Shown here: positions 47,034-60,714 of the stretch, one piece after another
Layout: each line of letters opens with the position of its first letter
How positions within the stretch are numbered: position 1 is the first letter of the stretch
Assembly: GCA_936440205.1 (NCBI GenBank)
Contig: OW387133.1
Location: forward strand, 67,766,374 to 67,830,373
Direction of reading: 5' to 3'
Origin: Lepidonotus clava
Lineage: Eukaryota > Annelida > Polychaeta > Phyllodocida > Polynoidae
Length of the DNA: 64,000 nt
Made by a program: the position numbers and the translations under genes
The notes under the pieces: generated by a model
Seen by the model: the letters and a program-made list of their open reading frames with translations, nothing else
Told to the model about the DNA's origin: nothing
Databases searched by the model: none

Positions 47034-50000
47034 TGTTAGAGCAGAATACTCTCTGAAAGTTCGAAACAGTACATACATAAACAGTGGGACACTCCTTGAT
47101 ACACCGTATGTATAAAGGGCCTACATACAATGTCTAATAACTTTGTGTTCTTCGGATATACACTCTCCATGCGTCTTTTAAGGCTATTCTATTGCTCATT
47201 AAAGTTTACACCGACATCATTTCTGCCAGGAATCAACTTGCACGCGTCCATAAATCACCCAGCTCGTTAGGCGGGGCCCTTTTTAGCCGGCCGGGTGGCG
47301 GGAAGTGATCCGTTTCTGCTGATGCTGTAACTATGGACTCAGGTAATTGGCAACATGATCCAAAGCCGCCGCCCGCCCGGGCTGACAGGGCCGACCCGCC
47401 TGGTCCGCCCACATCCACCACTGTCACTGCCCGCCGACGTCGTCTAAGGCGGTCAACTGCCGCCAGAGGTCCCCACCGGCGAGCACCACCGCCGCTTCCT
47501 TCCGGAAAGCCTCGCTTTCAGCTGCCTCGAGCGGCAACCACTTCCGGTGGCACGGCAGAGGCGCGGGGGGCTCTAAGGGCCCGACATCTTGGATGACAGG
47601 GCGGGGAGACAGCGACAGGCTGTCGCCGCCCCATCGGCTAGTGCGTAGAAATGCTCTCTGTCTAACTACTTAAAATGCTGGCTTGTATATCTATACAAAG
47701 AAGCGAATCAATAGGACGCGTTTATAGTTGTGTAAAATAGTAGGTTATAAATGTGCAGGATATGGTGAGCTACATTCACCGAAGCTAATTCCATGTTACA
47801 ACTAGACGCAAAGGGAACGTACTACCCAACGGCACACGTATTAAATGTCCTTTCCTGTAATGGGAACCTGCCATGGCAGTGATGCGTGGGGCTCATTTAA
47901 TGCAGCTTTCCGCGGCTACGCTAAGATTTACTTGTCATATATCCCATCGGCTTAGCACCGATTTGTCAAAAGGCACTAATGTGGATGGGTCTAATGGGCT
48001 GCTACATGATGAAAAGATAAAAACACATCTTCCTTAAAAGAAGCAAACCAGAACAGGTCTAGTGACTTCGCGCAGTTTTTTAAAATGCAGTAGGTAAGGT
48101 CATGCTGCAGACGAGTGATTCATCCATTAGGGAGATACGTACTGGTGGTCTGGCTATCGCCCAGAACTCAGAACATAGCGAAAAATAGACAGTAAAGACA
48201 TCAGTATAAAACCGGTTATATATATGGCCAATATCCGGAATACATACACCAATCTAAAGACATGTCACCATCGACAAGGTTAGACTCCCTGAACCTAATA
48301 AGAGGCTACTTGCTGGCCAATGGCCACTTGGTCGGTGCGTCAGAGCCTGACGTAACGTCAATACAGCGGGCAGGACCTGACAGGCAGTCAATGCCTGAGC
48401 TGCTCATCTCCCTCGCCCGGCCTGAGCTGCTCCCCGCGGCGAGCTGCTCCTTTAGGAGGGCACAGCACCTCAGTCTGTGACCTCGGGCCGCCAGACAAAG
48501 ACGAGCAGCTGCCCTGTAGGCAATCTGGCAGCCATACACCCGGCTAATTGGGCGGGCCACTTTCTGCCTGTGCTGACATTAATGGACAGTTTTTCTCCTG
48601 CTAGTTAGAGGTATCGCCGTCTCCGGCGGGAATTGCCTTACAGTGTCTATGAGTGAAAATGTCAACAAATGGACGATCTGTTTTTGAGCGTGATCTCTGA
48701 CATTTACCCTCGGCGAAGCAGGTTTCCCCATGAGGTTCGCAGTAATCTTAGACCTAATCAGAAGAGAATGGGAGATGGGCAGTAATGTGTACTTTTATGA
48801 GCAACCGTCAGACTAATCTTGCGACACAGTCGCATATATTAGATATTACATCTACATCGTCCTATTCATCAAGGGAATGAGTGATCCTTTATTGATAGAT
48901 ATACTCGGGGAGGGCTGCTAAGCACGTGAAGTTCATATCAATTTTTGATTAAATGTTTCTTCGTCACCTACCCTGGCTGTAAGGTGGCACTAATCTTACT
49001 CCAGTAAACAGACGTGTCATGTTAGCCGAAAATACCCACTGGGCAGGTTTTAACACTATCACCTCTCGCCTTGGCACAGATAGCAAACACACCAACTTCC
49101 GGTGCGCAATCGCACAATCTCCGACCACAAGAGTGCGTCACTTTCTTTCGATCAGAGCCTTCCTGCCGAGCTGTCGGACAAACAAATTATCCAGCAGATT
49201 AGTTTAGTTTGCCCTGCGTGGCCTTTCCTCCGTTTCTCCCTCCTCTGCCATGCCAGCACATCTCTGGTGGTTGTAGATTGCGTCCTGAAATTGGTTTAGT
49301 TTGGGCCCGATCGATGCCTTTTGGTAGGCACCGCAATTTGTAACGGGACGCCCGGCGGAGGAACAAAGGAGAGCCAGTATCCCTGGTACAAAAAGTCCCC
49401 TTAATTACACACGCCCGGATTTATTGCACCCTTAATCTTCTTTTTGTTAATTTTCTGACATTTTTGCTGCAGATTTCCACCTCTCGCTTAAGAAACCTGC
49501 AAACAAATTAAATGGTGAAAAGTAAAGCTGTAATTCACAACTAAATACGGTGATTTTCACCCTGTTTTACCCGAATCTGGGTTATCATTCACCTGTGGGT
49601 GTGATCGTCGAAAGTGTTGCCCTGTGCAAAAGCCTTGATACTTCAGCGCATTTCCACGTGCACATCAGCCGATCCGGCCCTGCCTTACCCCTCAAGGACA
49701 CCGAGAGCGGGCCGTATACATGTGATATAGGATAGGCTTCTCATATAGAAAAGCTGACCTGCATCAATAATGCAGGCGATAATATGTAGGCGGCATGGAG
49801 GGGTCGCCCTTCAGACCGCGGACCGACCGCTTGGCTTCCTCGCCTTCTCAAATGCCTTCCCCGCTCGATGGCGCTCTGCTGTGAGGAGGATAAAGCGCGG
49901 ATCCAATCGCAGAAAGCCGACCCAGACATCGAATTCGCAGTTGGGGCCGCCAAGGTTGGCCTTGGTGCAATGCAGGTACCTTTATCCTTCTCAAGCAAAG

Positions 50001-50450
50001 TTGGAAAACTCTTACATTATTCCTTAACATTCACATATAATATTATGATTATATATCACTTCGCACTTAACAAGTTCGCCGTCACAACATAAATACGCAA
50101 AGACTCTTCAAATGCCCTGTCGAAGGCACATATGGTACATGTAGATCAATTTTCCAACTTGAGCTGGGGTCAATTCCAGGTCAGTGTAAGCGCGGGTGGC
50201 TTTGATGCTGAGGGCGGCACACCTGGGGCTACTTGATGAGTGTTGCTGCTGACCGGCTGCTGACCACTGACCGCGGTCAGTGCGCCCTAATCACCAGCGG
50301 CCACCTTTCAGATTGATACTCATTAGTATAACCCGACAGTCCTCCCAACAACCTGGAAGGAAATTTATATACATGAACTTAATTCAAGGCCATACATCAA
50401 CTCCATTCCCTACCCTTATATACAATCTTGATATCAATCTATGTTCACCT
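47034..50450. other. Noncoding tract with CpG-rich islands
   Basis: The island at 47.23-47.65 kb is the most CpG-dense here. Its 87-codon ORF at 47333-47596 (R/P/A-rich, starting MDSGNWQHDPKPPPA) and the - strand ORF at 47233-47427 are both compositional in character. Islands at 48.26-48.60 and 49.75-50.00 kb again have ORFs on both strands. No exon boundary or domain supports a gene. Confidence 0.3.
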
Positions 50451-51259
50451 TTTATGAATAGGAGTGACACTCAAAATAGGTATCTAGATAAATAATACAT
50501 TGTGCAATCATGGGTAATTCCCATTCATCTCGAAAATATAAATTTCTGAGCCAGATCTGTTTTGCTGGTGAAATTGATAGTTCCGGGAAAAGGTCTGTAA
50601 CGTTTTGTCCCATTATGACTTCATCTGCCCACGTTATAATATTGACGTTTGCTTTTTTCCTAGCCGAGGCTGTGGCACATCTGGTCTTTGTGCCCCAACT
50701 GCCACCCACCTTCCAGTGGCTATCACCATGGTGACGGATCTCTGCTCCAGGGTGAGGATCTAAGTGAGTAGTGGACACCTCCGAGTAGGTCTGACCACTC
50801 CAGGGGGTCATTCAGTGCAGCCCGGATGGTCAGCTCAGCCTCTGGAGAAGAGGGGCCAAAAGGCCTTATCGCCTTTTGCTGACAGACAGGAGGCACTTAA
50901 GTCGTAGGCAAAAGGGCTGAGGTTATTTGGTATTGCTTCAGGTGTAGGCCGTAATCCTCACAAGCATAAAGCACGCCTCGAGGGCTTCAAATCGGAAAAC
51001 CTCGTCTTTGAAAATCTTATTTACATTTTGCACATTGAGAGAAAAGCAATTAAGAAGCTGGCTCACCCACAAGGCGGTCATAATGGATAAATGAGAAAAA
51101 ATTAATATCTTACCTAAACCAATCATAAATTATTCACTAATGTTTCGCGTAACTTATTCCAGCGCTTAAGACTGATCTCATAGTTTTACCCAATATTATG
51201 TGGATGTATTAAAGCTAATACCAACAATTCTCTTAATGTGATTGTTGCAAACTGTTGCC

Positions 51260-51279
51260 TTTTTTTTTTTTTTTTTTTT
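51260..51279 (+). repeat. Poly-T run of 20
   Basis: Twenty consecutive T residues. It could be the poly-A tail of a - strand retroposed sequence, but neither an element body nor target duplication is evident beside it. Exact length is uncertain because of homopolymer slippage. Confidence 0.85.
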
Positions 51280-53249
51280 ACAATAGTTTAAACTTGCCAA
51301 TATCAATACAACGTGAGAAAGCAATGACTGTTCGACCCTTGTGGCTCTCTCAGATGCTCCCCGAGGCGATGACTGACACAGGGGTAAGTTCGGAGATGAG
51401 CTGTTTTCTGCTATTGGATCATTGCCGACAGCCAATATCTATAGGTCCATAAAGCAGGGCGGCCATAGCCCCAGGTGGTAATAACGGTGGCCTGGCTGGA
51501 GGTAGGGGCCAAGCTCGCCCCACAGAGCACTAACAGGAACTACATATGCATTGCCAACGAACGTCTTCAGCTGTTTTTGTACAAGCTCAGAGTCTCTTAA
51601 GCCAACATGAGATATTTCTTGGTTCAACGTAAAACTGAATATGATATCTTGAATGTTGCTGTTTAGAAAAAAAAGAGATAACCCTATATTATCATAAATG
51701 GTATATTCAACATTACGCACTTGCAGTTGAATAATAGCATGATGCATCTATGAGTCAAACACTTTATGTCAAAAACCACTTTGGGGACAGAAAAGCTCAT
51801 CCAGTTTACGAGTATGAATTACCGTCAATTTTTACCAACCCCTCTACAAAAACAGGAGGATCATTTCAACGGAACGTTACACATAAGTTGTTCACACACA
51901 TATGTGCGGTCTGCCCGTCAAACTGACGTCTAGAAACCCAATTAAATTACCGTGAAATATCGCTATTAAGATGATTCCTTGTGGTTTTCTTCTTGCTCGG
52001 TCTGTTTCGGTGGGTAGAACGGTTTGGCACAATGCCATGTTGGTGGGAATTCCTTCTATAGAACAAGATACAACTACTGTAAGGAAGTGAAGTTTGAGAC
52101 GCAAGACCTGGTGTTGGACTAACAAAAAAGAATTTTCACGTTCAGTCGGTTCATTTCAAAATTGAGAAAAAGAAAACGGGTCAAACACGTAACTCAGCTT
52201 GTTAAGGAAATTGAGGAGATTACGTCATCATTACTTCAGTGCTCATTTCTTTCTCCGTGTTTTTATTGCTCTTTCTTTTTACCAGTAGGCTAACGCTCTC
52301 GTGATTCATGTTTTACTTCCATCGCGAACCGTTTAGCAGGTTGTCAGGGACTTTTTGGCATCAGACGTGTGTGAAGGTACGTTCACATGTGGGGGACATG
52401 GTGTATACAGGTCCACGTAATGTAGGTACGTCACGTCAGGCAACAACCAAGCCTTACAGGGTAGACACGGTAGCCATCATGTCACCCTAAAAGTTGGTTC
52501 TTGACATCTCTCGGTGCCATGTCGTGTACATGCTGTTAATGACATACGGGCTGCCTCTATGCTGGGTAATTAGCTGACTATCGGAATGCAAAGCATGTGA
52601 TATTTAGGGAGAAACCCTACCGGGCTCAACGAGAAACTCAAACACGTTTGGCGGCGCGGCAACCCAGGGGAGTGGGGCCATAATTAGATGCATTTACATG
52701 ATCACGGCATTCAGATACTTGCCTGCGAACGAAGCGTGAAATGGGTCATTAGCAAAAGTCATCCATAAAAACTGACACCTGTTTAATGTTATATACGTTT
52801 TTGAGCTTATATGTTGCTCAGAACTTCGACGTGCAATTTTCGGTATAAGGAAAAGTGTCAGATTGCGTGATAGCACGAACGCAACTGCTCTCTCCTTGAT
52901 AAATAATTAATCTTCAAAGTGGAGCTTTCTAGTAGCAATTGCACAGACACGCATTTAGAAACACGACAGCTGATGAAAAAAAAGTTTAGAATTTTAGAAA
53001 CCAGTTTAAAATGGTATTTACTTAACAAGCAATATTAGTTTCATTGAACTTCAATTTCTGAAAGATAAAATAATCCAGCCTTTCCGTGACGCGAAATGAA
53101 AGACGACCTGAGACTCGTGAGGCATGAAATGTGGGACTGGGGTTGCGCGCTGGTGCACGCCCTGAATCATAATATCTAGAAACATGGAAACATGTTCTGC
53201 CTTCTCAACTGAGTCATGCTTTATACGTAGAGCTCCCTGAACCCTGAGG

Positions 53250-53445
53250 GCCTACTTGTCCACCCGCTTCCACATTACCCTCCTCGCCGATGTACCTGGC
53301 CCTCCTTCCTTCTCTTATTTGAACGACCTACATTATACACCCGCGGTCTCTTCTATCACCCCCTCCAACATCCTTCCCCTTACCTTCTTCTCAACAACCT
53401 CCATGCCCTCACCCATATACATCGTAAAAGGGTCTTCCCTTTAGA
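53250..53445 (+). repeat. Pyrimidine-rich strand-asymmetric stretch
   Basis: The + strand here is dominated by C and T (CTCCTTCC, CTTACCTTCTTC and similar), which opens a 62-codon frame at 53256-53444 rich in P, S, T and L. A similar C/T-rich stretch occurs at 58.80-58.95 kb. It has no phased repeat unit. Confidence 0.5.
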
Positions 53446-53990
53446 AAACAAACTGTTCCTGTCTGTATTTTTTGTCACTACACCCCTTCCGCAGTATATA
53501 CACTACATAACTTGCACTGTTTATTTCTCAGAAGCATGCTCCTTTGGATGTTTTATAAGGTTGGGAGTGGTAAAAAATAACAAGATTTGATAAACAATGA
53601 GGGGCAGCAAAAACGTCAAACATGACTCTACATACCAAGTTGGTTTACTTAAGCGCCAAACCAAGAGCCCAGCAGCAGGGGGTGACGTTTTGCTGGAGAC
53701 AACGTAGTGTTGCCTGCACAATACCAGCTGGTTAGAAAGAGTGAACTCTTTGAGTTGCCAGATCACTTAAGAAGTGGTATGCTTGCCAAGTTTCGCTTTA
53801 TTATGAGTTTATTACCGACAGCCAACAGTCAAACGGGATAATCGGTCAATGAGTGTTTTTCTTCCTGGCTTAATTTACAATCAAGTTAACAAGTTTCCGG
53901 CCTTAGAGTGGCATGGACAGTTCCAGATTGTCCTCAATGACTTGGCACACAGCCTCTACTTTACTTGATTGTGTGGGAAAAGTCCGCTGA

Positions 53991-56900
53991 AGCTCACATT
54001 GAAAAGCTATCGCCGCCTCGAGTTCCTAATTTCAGGGTGGTTCTTGTAATTGCGGATACCTTTTATCATTTGAACAGGCCGTCATGGCCAAGGGAAATGA
54101 TTGGCAAAGGGAAGGGTCTTTGGACAAGTCGAGAGAGGACCACACATTAAGTATTGAAGTCGTTTCAATAGGGTGTCTTTGAGCATTTGACAAGTTTGAT
54201 GGCTTCATTCCGGCGACTCTGGCCGTGGGACAACATGACTAATGCGTTCTCTGTATGGGGCTGTCATGTTTTTGCCCCGACTGGGCACGGCTGATGACAG
54301 AAGCCATGTTGCCAGTTCCCAGGAGACTCGAAGCCATCTGGTGCCGACGCCACTCACCAGATGGCACTTCCGTGTCCGTCCTTCAGGTGTCTCGCGAGTT
54401 CACGTTTTAGCACCTTACGTCACGAGAACATGCTACCACCCCTCGTCTATAAAGAAAACTTTGTGTTTCTTTTCTAAGACTTTCCTCTACTGAGGGTTCT
54501 CGATCCTTTTAGACTAGAATTATCATGAGAGGTCGTCAAATTCTAATTAGAAGAGGCGCTAGAAACTTCACTTGCGGGAAGGCCTTCAAAAGTATAAAGG
54601 GTATTTGCACGTCAAAGGCTCTTTAGAAGAAGCTATTGGCTTTGGGGAATGGGACGGGGTTAAGAAATAATGAGCGGGGGGCTAAACGAAAAGACTCAAC
54701 CTTTGTCGCGGCATTTCGGGTGCTGAGCTGTGCGATCAACGCTATAATGTGGCAAGAGTTGATGTGACAGGCCAGCACGCAAGAAAGGCATCAGTCGACA
54801 GGTAATGAAAAGGTTCGTTAGTCCGCTTTTTGTTTTTTTCAGTCATTATCACCACTGCCGGCGGACCCGCAGCCACTTTCTTAATTGTTCCGACAAAACG
54901 GACTCAAGTGTGGTGTAACTCAGACTGAGATGCGGCTGACATGGGTTATTTATTTGCGTCTTTAACAATAATGATGCGAGTGGCCGTTTATAGTGCACTT
55001 GCTAATAGGCCTTTGGCAACTTTTTCTGCCCAACTGGAGATTAATGATATTGTGAGTGTCACGAGATCGGTGCAGATAATGATTGTAATTTCACAAAAGG
55101 GCGTAAATACTGAAATCCATGGTTGCAAATTGCCCTTCGCCAGATGCGAATGGGACACCTTGACATTTCCAATGTATGCACATGTGATTAACTATCATAT
55201 TTCAATGTTATTACTTTGCTCACTGAGGGCTGGGGTAGATAGGTCGTCGTCCTCATCACTGGTGACGTAAATTGCTCAGAATACAAATGAGGGTTTTTGT
55301 CAGCGACGGCGCGCCATGCCTCATTCGGCTGCTGGTTTCTGGCGTCCCAGGCCAGGTACGGGTCAGCTGCTAAATCATTCTCAATAATCCGGACCACGAC
55401 CTTGAGTCATGAGCCCAATACCCATAACTGGTGGGCCAGCGTCCAGCAGCTTTCCCACTCAATTAGGGAGGGTGGGCGGGGGGAGACGTAGTGAACGTAC
55501 GGCCGGAGAGCACGGGGACTGGCGTGCAAAATGGGCGCGCGGCTTGTACTCGGCCTCCCATGACCCGCGAATATCTCCTGTGTCAAGTCAACCTGACCAT
55601 GGCTTGGACGCGCCTCAGGCGAGGTCTTGGAGGCCGATGGGGCAGGGCGGGGGGAGGGGGTCAAGTTGACTGGACGCTGGGTCCACCCCTGCCTGGCCGG
55701 TCACTAAAGGGGCACGACCATGGGCACGGGGTTCCAGCAGGTTCAGGAGCTCCAGGCAGTGGCTGTGCTGGTTGGCCACGCTGCCGTATTCTAGTTTGAC
55801 AGATGTTTTACTGGTCAAATGGGGACGATTTACAAAGCCGAGTGTTTTCCTATATAGGGGGCGATCAATAGGTGTGTTTCACGGCCGACCTCAGTGGACC
55901 TTGAGCTGACCGTGGCGGGCCAGCTCAGAGGACTGGGGAACACAGCCCCACGTCTATTCACATCGCCCTCCTCACCATCATTCACACCCTCCAACAAAAC
56001 CCTGCCCACCGGCTTTTAGCGCCCCGGCCACAGGCTGCTATTAATGAGTCAAACTTTCCACTGGAGATCGGCGTTGCTATCAGTTTGGCTTTTCAACTTT
56101 CTCGGCTCCCTGTCCTCCCCTGACCCTCATGTTGAAAGCAATCGCGGCGACAAGCCCGAACGACTTATTTCTGGCGAAGCAAGTCCTCGAGAGGCATAAA
56201 GCACGCCTCCCTGGACCCGGCCCAGACAAAAAGACTGCCGCAGGGGATCACGGAAAGGCATTTTCATTTCTGCTTTCGCAAATTGCTCGGGACAATCCTG
56301 ACTAGACGGGGAGGCCTCCATACACTGGGTCAGAGTACACAGTACCCGGCCGATGACAGAACGGTATTGAGAGGCAACCACTGCTTATGGCCCCTCCCTG
56401 CCCCCACCCAATGCCCAGCCCATGAATAATACAACCAACATGCTGCCCGTCTGCATCATGATGACCCCCTGGCCACGCCTAATACCCCATAAATGACGCC
56501 TTACAAACAAAAGAGGCGCTCAGCATTTAGTCCCCTCACTGTATCAGACACCGCCGTACCGCGCACAGGGACCTCTTTGGGATGGGTTATTTACTGCAGT
56601 ACATTAATCCGGACCTGTTGGCAAACAGTTCACGAACAAAATATAGGCCCCTACAATTTAGTGTCATGCAACGACTTGAATAATGTTTCACACGCACTCC
56701 CTTTACAAAATGAGATCAGGCTAAGGTCACGGGAACACTAAATATGTTTTTCCTTCTTTGGGGGGAAAAGGCGTAAAGCCAATTTCACAATAAAAGTGAA
56801 CCGATCCCAAGTCAGTGATATGTCCTCTGTTCAGAAAACACATGCTGTTTTTCTGACAGGTCTTTCAGTCAAAACGAAACCTAACATGGAAACATGTCCT

Positions 56901-57660
56901 CCAGCAGGCCTTATCTTTATGCAGATCCCTCACCCTCCACTGCCCATCAAGTCGTCCCCTCCAGGGTTGCCCTGTCTGATCACCATATGACCCCTGTGTA
57001 CATGGATGGCCCTTCTCCAGCCGCCGGCCTCCAGCGGGCCGCCACCTTGGGACAGTCCCGCCTTCTTACCTATTCAGGAACTGGCTGCTCCAGGCATGCC
57101 CTGGAAGACAAACGGACTGGTCGTACTCATACTTTACGTGTTCGGTCAGTCTGCCCAGTGTAACCGCCCTCCGGGAGAAGAAGAGCGGTCGAGACTGGAT
57201 AGGGTAATTGTGTAACATGTAGTACACTTTAACCTCCCCAACCCCAAATGGCGGTCAAGGTCAGCGGAAGGTCATGTGCTTGAAAGTGCACTTCCGTCAG
57301 ACAGTGCATGTCGAAATGGGTTGAGTTGATGAGGTCAGGGCTGCCATACTGCGGGTTAGGTCAAGCATGGTCACTTTATTCCCCGGTCTAAGTATAGGCA
57401 CCCTAACTTGCATAGCATGCCCAGCATGACAATGGCTCTCAGATCTGACCTGTCATTTGTCACCATTATATTCAAGCTGCCATAACCATGGACCCACTTG
57501 TAGGCTGCCATGCCAGTCAAGATGAACTACCAGTCCCTCGGGGGACGTAGTGAATACATGGTCCCCATGGCTCTCGTATATAGCCAGTGTTACCGAGTAG
57601 ACGATGGCCATCCCTGAGACAATACTACAACCCCTGCTACCACATGTAGTAGTTTTAATT
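53991..57660. other. GC-rich noncoding block
   Basis: The 55.27-56.48 kb part is GC-rich with up to three overlapping ORFs on opposite strands (for example 55409-55669 and 55491-55799 on the + strand and 55407-55664 on the - strand), which indicates composition rather than coding. None has a domain or splice context. The 56.85-57.20 kb island is similar. Confidence 0.3.
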
Positions 57661-58013
57661 TGAAATAACAAAATAATCCTTTGGGGATAATGTGAGCCTC
57701 ATTCCACGATGATCTATAGATTTAGTGCTTTAATATGAATCTGAAATAGGTGTAGCAAGTGTGCAATAAACTACTAGAAAACGTATAACAATCTGTAGGT
57801 CACAGAAGCTATTCGGAAATGGTACTTTAGACCACCGTCTAGTACCACCCGCGTTGACAGCTCCCTGTAAAGCTGGATTAGGGCATGGGGCATGATGGGA
57901 ATATACCCGAAGGTGCCATGCATAGCTCTGCGCCCAAACCCGTGAGGTAGCCCATCCAGGAAAACCCCCACTCTATTGTTTCACCAACTCCCCATTAGAT
58001 GAGGCATGTACCA

Positions 58014-58027
58014 GTTACCATGGTGAT
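58014..58027 (+). promoter_or_regulatory. X-box-like GTTACCATGGTGAT
   Basis: GTTACCATGG plus a degenerate right half matches the RFX X-box well in its left half and centre. It sits in a GC-richer island at 57.95-58.22 kb with no other promoter motif that I can point to, so it is more likely an enhancer-type or chance site. Confidence 0.2.
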
Positions 58028-60682
58028 TACGAGCCCCAACCCGGCTGGTACGGCGTGGGCTAGCCGGATCCCAGTGGGGGTTTCCATCTGCATTCCGGGT
58101 GCTGAACTGGCCAGAGGTGGTCATCAGTGGGCTGAGGAGACCAGCATAACAATGGTCAGTCTCGAACGTGGTCAGCATGCTGATCAGACTGGACAATGAC
58201 CAGGTAGTGAACTCCCGGCCCGGCAAGGCACATCGCGTGCAGCATGGTTAACATCGTACACATTCTCCTGTATGAAGCCACTTCGAGGCAGTTTTCACTT
58301 ATTACGACGACGTTCATTTAGTTCCTTAACACTTCTTACCCTTGGGGGAGCGGCCTTGATAAGAAATATCAAACAGTAATGAGAACCTGCAATGTGTAAC
58401 ACAAATGTGCCTGAGGCACGAGCACTATTGAAGTGTGAGAACGTTCTCTGATAAAGTAGTATAGTGAAAAAGGCGTTATAATATGCGGCAATTTGTAAAC
58501 TTTCAACTTTGCCCCCAATATCAAACTTCCTAAGAAGTAGGCGGCAGCATAAGGAGAAGGACCCATGTTTGACTTCAAATCATAGAGGCAATTTTTCAAC
58601 TACCGCCCCTTTGAATCTAGCCGACCCTGACAACATCTCAAATATTGGCAGGATTATGACGAGAGCACCTCTTTGCTGAGTGAGATGAAAGCTTTGTCCG
58701 ACTTGACCTTTCCGGTCCGAACACGGAGTGTACTTGAACCATTGACAGATCACACGTGGGGAGTCGTGTGTATCGGCCTCGTCTCTACCTGGCTGCTTCT
58801 GACATCAGAGATTGCGTTGGGCGACCTCCCTCCCCCTAATACCCCACACTAACTATGCCGTTCACCCCTTCCCCCTACTCTACCTTCTTACTCTCCTCCC
58901 TCCACGGTGATACTCTCTTAGAACTCTCCCTGGAGGCCGCAGCACTTATTGGTGATCAAACAAATGTTCTCTTTACGTCCGTGCTATGAAGTTCGACCCA
59001 CCATTACGTACGTCTTGAAGGGGTCCACCTCCTTTGTAAACCCTCCCACAAATCTAGGCCTTTATCCCCACAACAATACTCCAGGGTCGTACCGAGAATC
59101 GAGTCTCACATAAACCGACAATAATTGGTTTTGTTCACTCATTTCACATTTGACCCCCGCTAATGGATTGTCTAAAGGAAGCAAAAGAAAGGGAAAACAT
59201 TAAGGAATAGTTTCAGGTGGGCCAAAAGGTGATCCCAATAGATCAGAAACGTCAAACATGGATAATAACTCGTGGAGGAAGCAACTTTGTCCTTTCATTC
59301 CATTCTGTCTTATATTTGACGACTATAAACGACATAGAATCCCTTTTACTGCACTAAACAGTCTTATCTCTAAGAACTTCCAGAAGACTCATTGTTATTT
59401 GTACAATCCCACCTATTCTATATTTTTGTGTTTTCATATGTAGGCCTATGTTCTACTCAATTACCAACGGAACAGTTCATGAAGTTCACGAAGCAAAGTT
59501 AAATGTGACTAAATGGCCAACCTCGTCTATTAAGGGTGTCCACTGACCTGTTTAGATTAAAGGGCCTTGGCCCCTCTACTTTAATTAAGTCTTGCGGGGC
59601 GCAGGGAGCGGGCGTATGGCGACCACGTAGGGACTGCCGGCCACGACTGATGACTGGGCCAATATCAGAGCCACCACCAAGGTTGGCTGCATGGCCCTTT
59701 CCGCCGAGCCTTCCTGTCTTCCCTCTCTCCTGTCATCCCTCTCTCCGGCCTGGAGGATCAATAGCAGCGTTTGATCCTTGATCTTACCGCAGAAGATCAC
59801 CTTATGGCTGCATCCTCCTCCCTTTAATGCTAGGCAAGAACTCATAAAAGGATTATAACCCTAGAGACCAGGGGGGTATAGACTTTCCTTCGCGTGGAAG
59901 TCTACCTGCATTAGGAAATGATTGCTGCAGCATGTCTATAGAGAAGTAACGTATCCGTGGTAGCCTTGGGGAGATTGGAAATAAAACAGTTTAACCACTT
60001 TACGAGGTGGCAGCTCCTTCCTGTCTTAAGGAGTCGGCCTTGTTCTTAAGGGAAAAGAAGTCCTCCTTGGTCAATTTGAGAGGTCTTGAAGATTTATTCT
60101 GCGGGCTCCCCCATCAGGACCGCCGCCGGTACTGGAGGACAGGTAATGAAGACATACTGGAGGCAGTCATTCCGGGCGGTAATGGATGGCTCGAGTCTAA
60201 GGGCGCCCCGAGCCTCAAGGACACCCGGGCTGATCCCAGCTTACTAAAAATACCCCGCACCTTTTTAAATATGGAAGATGTGTTAAGGTATACTCTTACT
60301 TACTTATCTTTGCCACACACAAGAACGCTTTGACATACACAACCACAATAGACACTAGTATGGTATCAAGGCTTATTTCTATATTTAGAATAATATCATG
60401 GAGGTTCGTCTTGGTTGAAGCATTTGAAAGTAAACTGCTTTTTGTAGTGACTACACAAACATCAAAGAAAAGGGGCGCTGTCAAAGGAAACAAAATCAAT
60501 TAGTCTATCGCAGAGGTGAAACTCTTACACTTCTTTACAGGACAAGCTTGTTAAAGGATATGTTTGCTGCTGGTACATTTCAGATACGTTTTTTTATGGA
60601 GTTACATCGGACATTCTGTAATATCTTACCAGAGACTAAGTCTCCTCCGTTACATGGTAACATTTATGTTTTAGTGACTTAC

Positions 60683-60714
60683 CCATCCAAGGGAAATAAC
60701 GATATGACACTCAC
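60683..60714 (-). other. Candidate recursive splice site with 32-nt RS exon
   Basis: On the - strand TTCTTGTATTTTCAG is joined directly to GTGAGT, with the cut between 60715 and 60714. A strong second donor, GG|GTAAGT, lies 32 nt downstream, defining an exon of 60714-60683. The architecture is the same as at 36217, including the 32-nt spacing. It fits a long intron of the - strand gene, whose terminal exon lies 38 kb further along that strand. Transcription across this point is an assumption. Confidence 0.35.

Larger units (their letters stand above)
50451..53990. other. Mostly AT-rich noncoding tract
   Basis: The 119-codon - strand ORF at 50452-50811 is the longest; its composition is ordinary but it matches no family I know. 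It overlaps a + strand ORF (50510-50734), so I treat both as chance. A 20-base T run lies at 51260-51279. A pyrimidine-rich stretch lies at 53250-53445. Confidence 0.35.

Noticed and set aside
47333-47596. 87-codon R/P-rich ORF with a plausible start in a CpG-rich island
   Set aside because: The composition follows the GC-rich DNA, the opposite strand is also open, and there is no domain.
51041-51120. TTTAG|GTAAGA on the - strand near 51114 as a third recursive splice site
   Set aside because: The pyrimidine tract is weak and I found no donor spaced like that at the other two sites.
51260-51279. Poly-T run as the tail of a retroposed gene or SINE
   Set aside because: No element body or target-site duplication is visible next to it.
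50964-56209. The 16-mer GCATAAAGCACGCCTC at 50964-50979 and 56194-56209
   Set aside because: A shared 16-mer between two sites in a 64-kb window is expected roughly 0.5 times by chance on one strand, and the flanks do not match.
23429-59448. Recurrent AGGCCTA words
   Set aside because: I counted about seven in the window, which is not clearly above chance.
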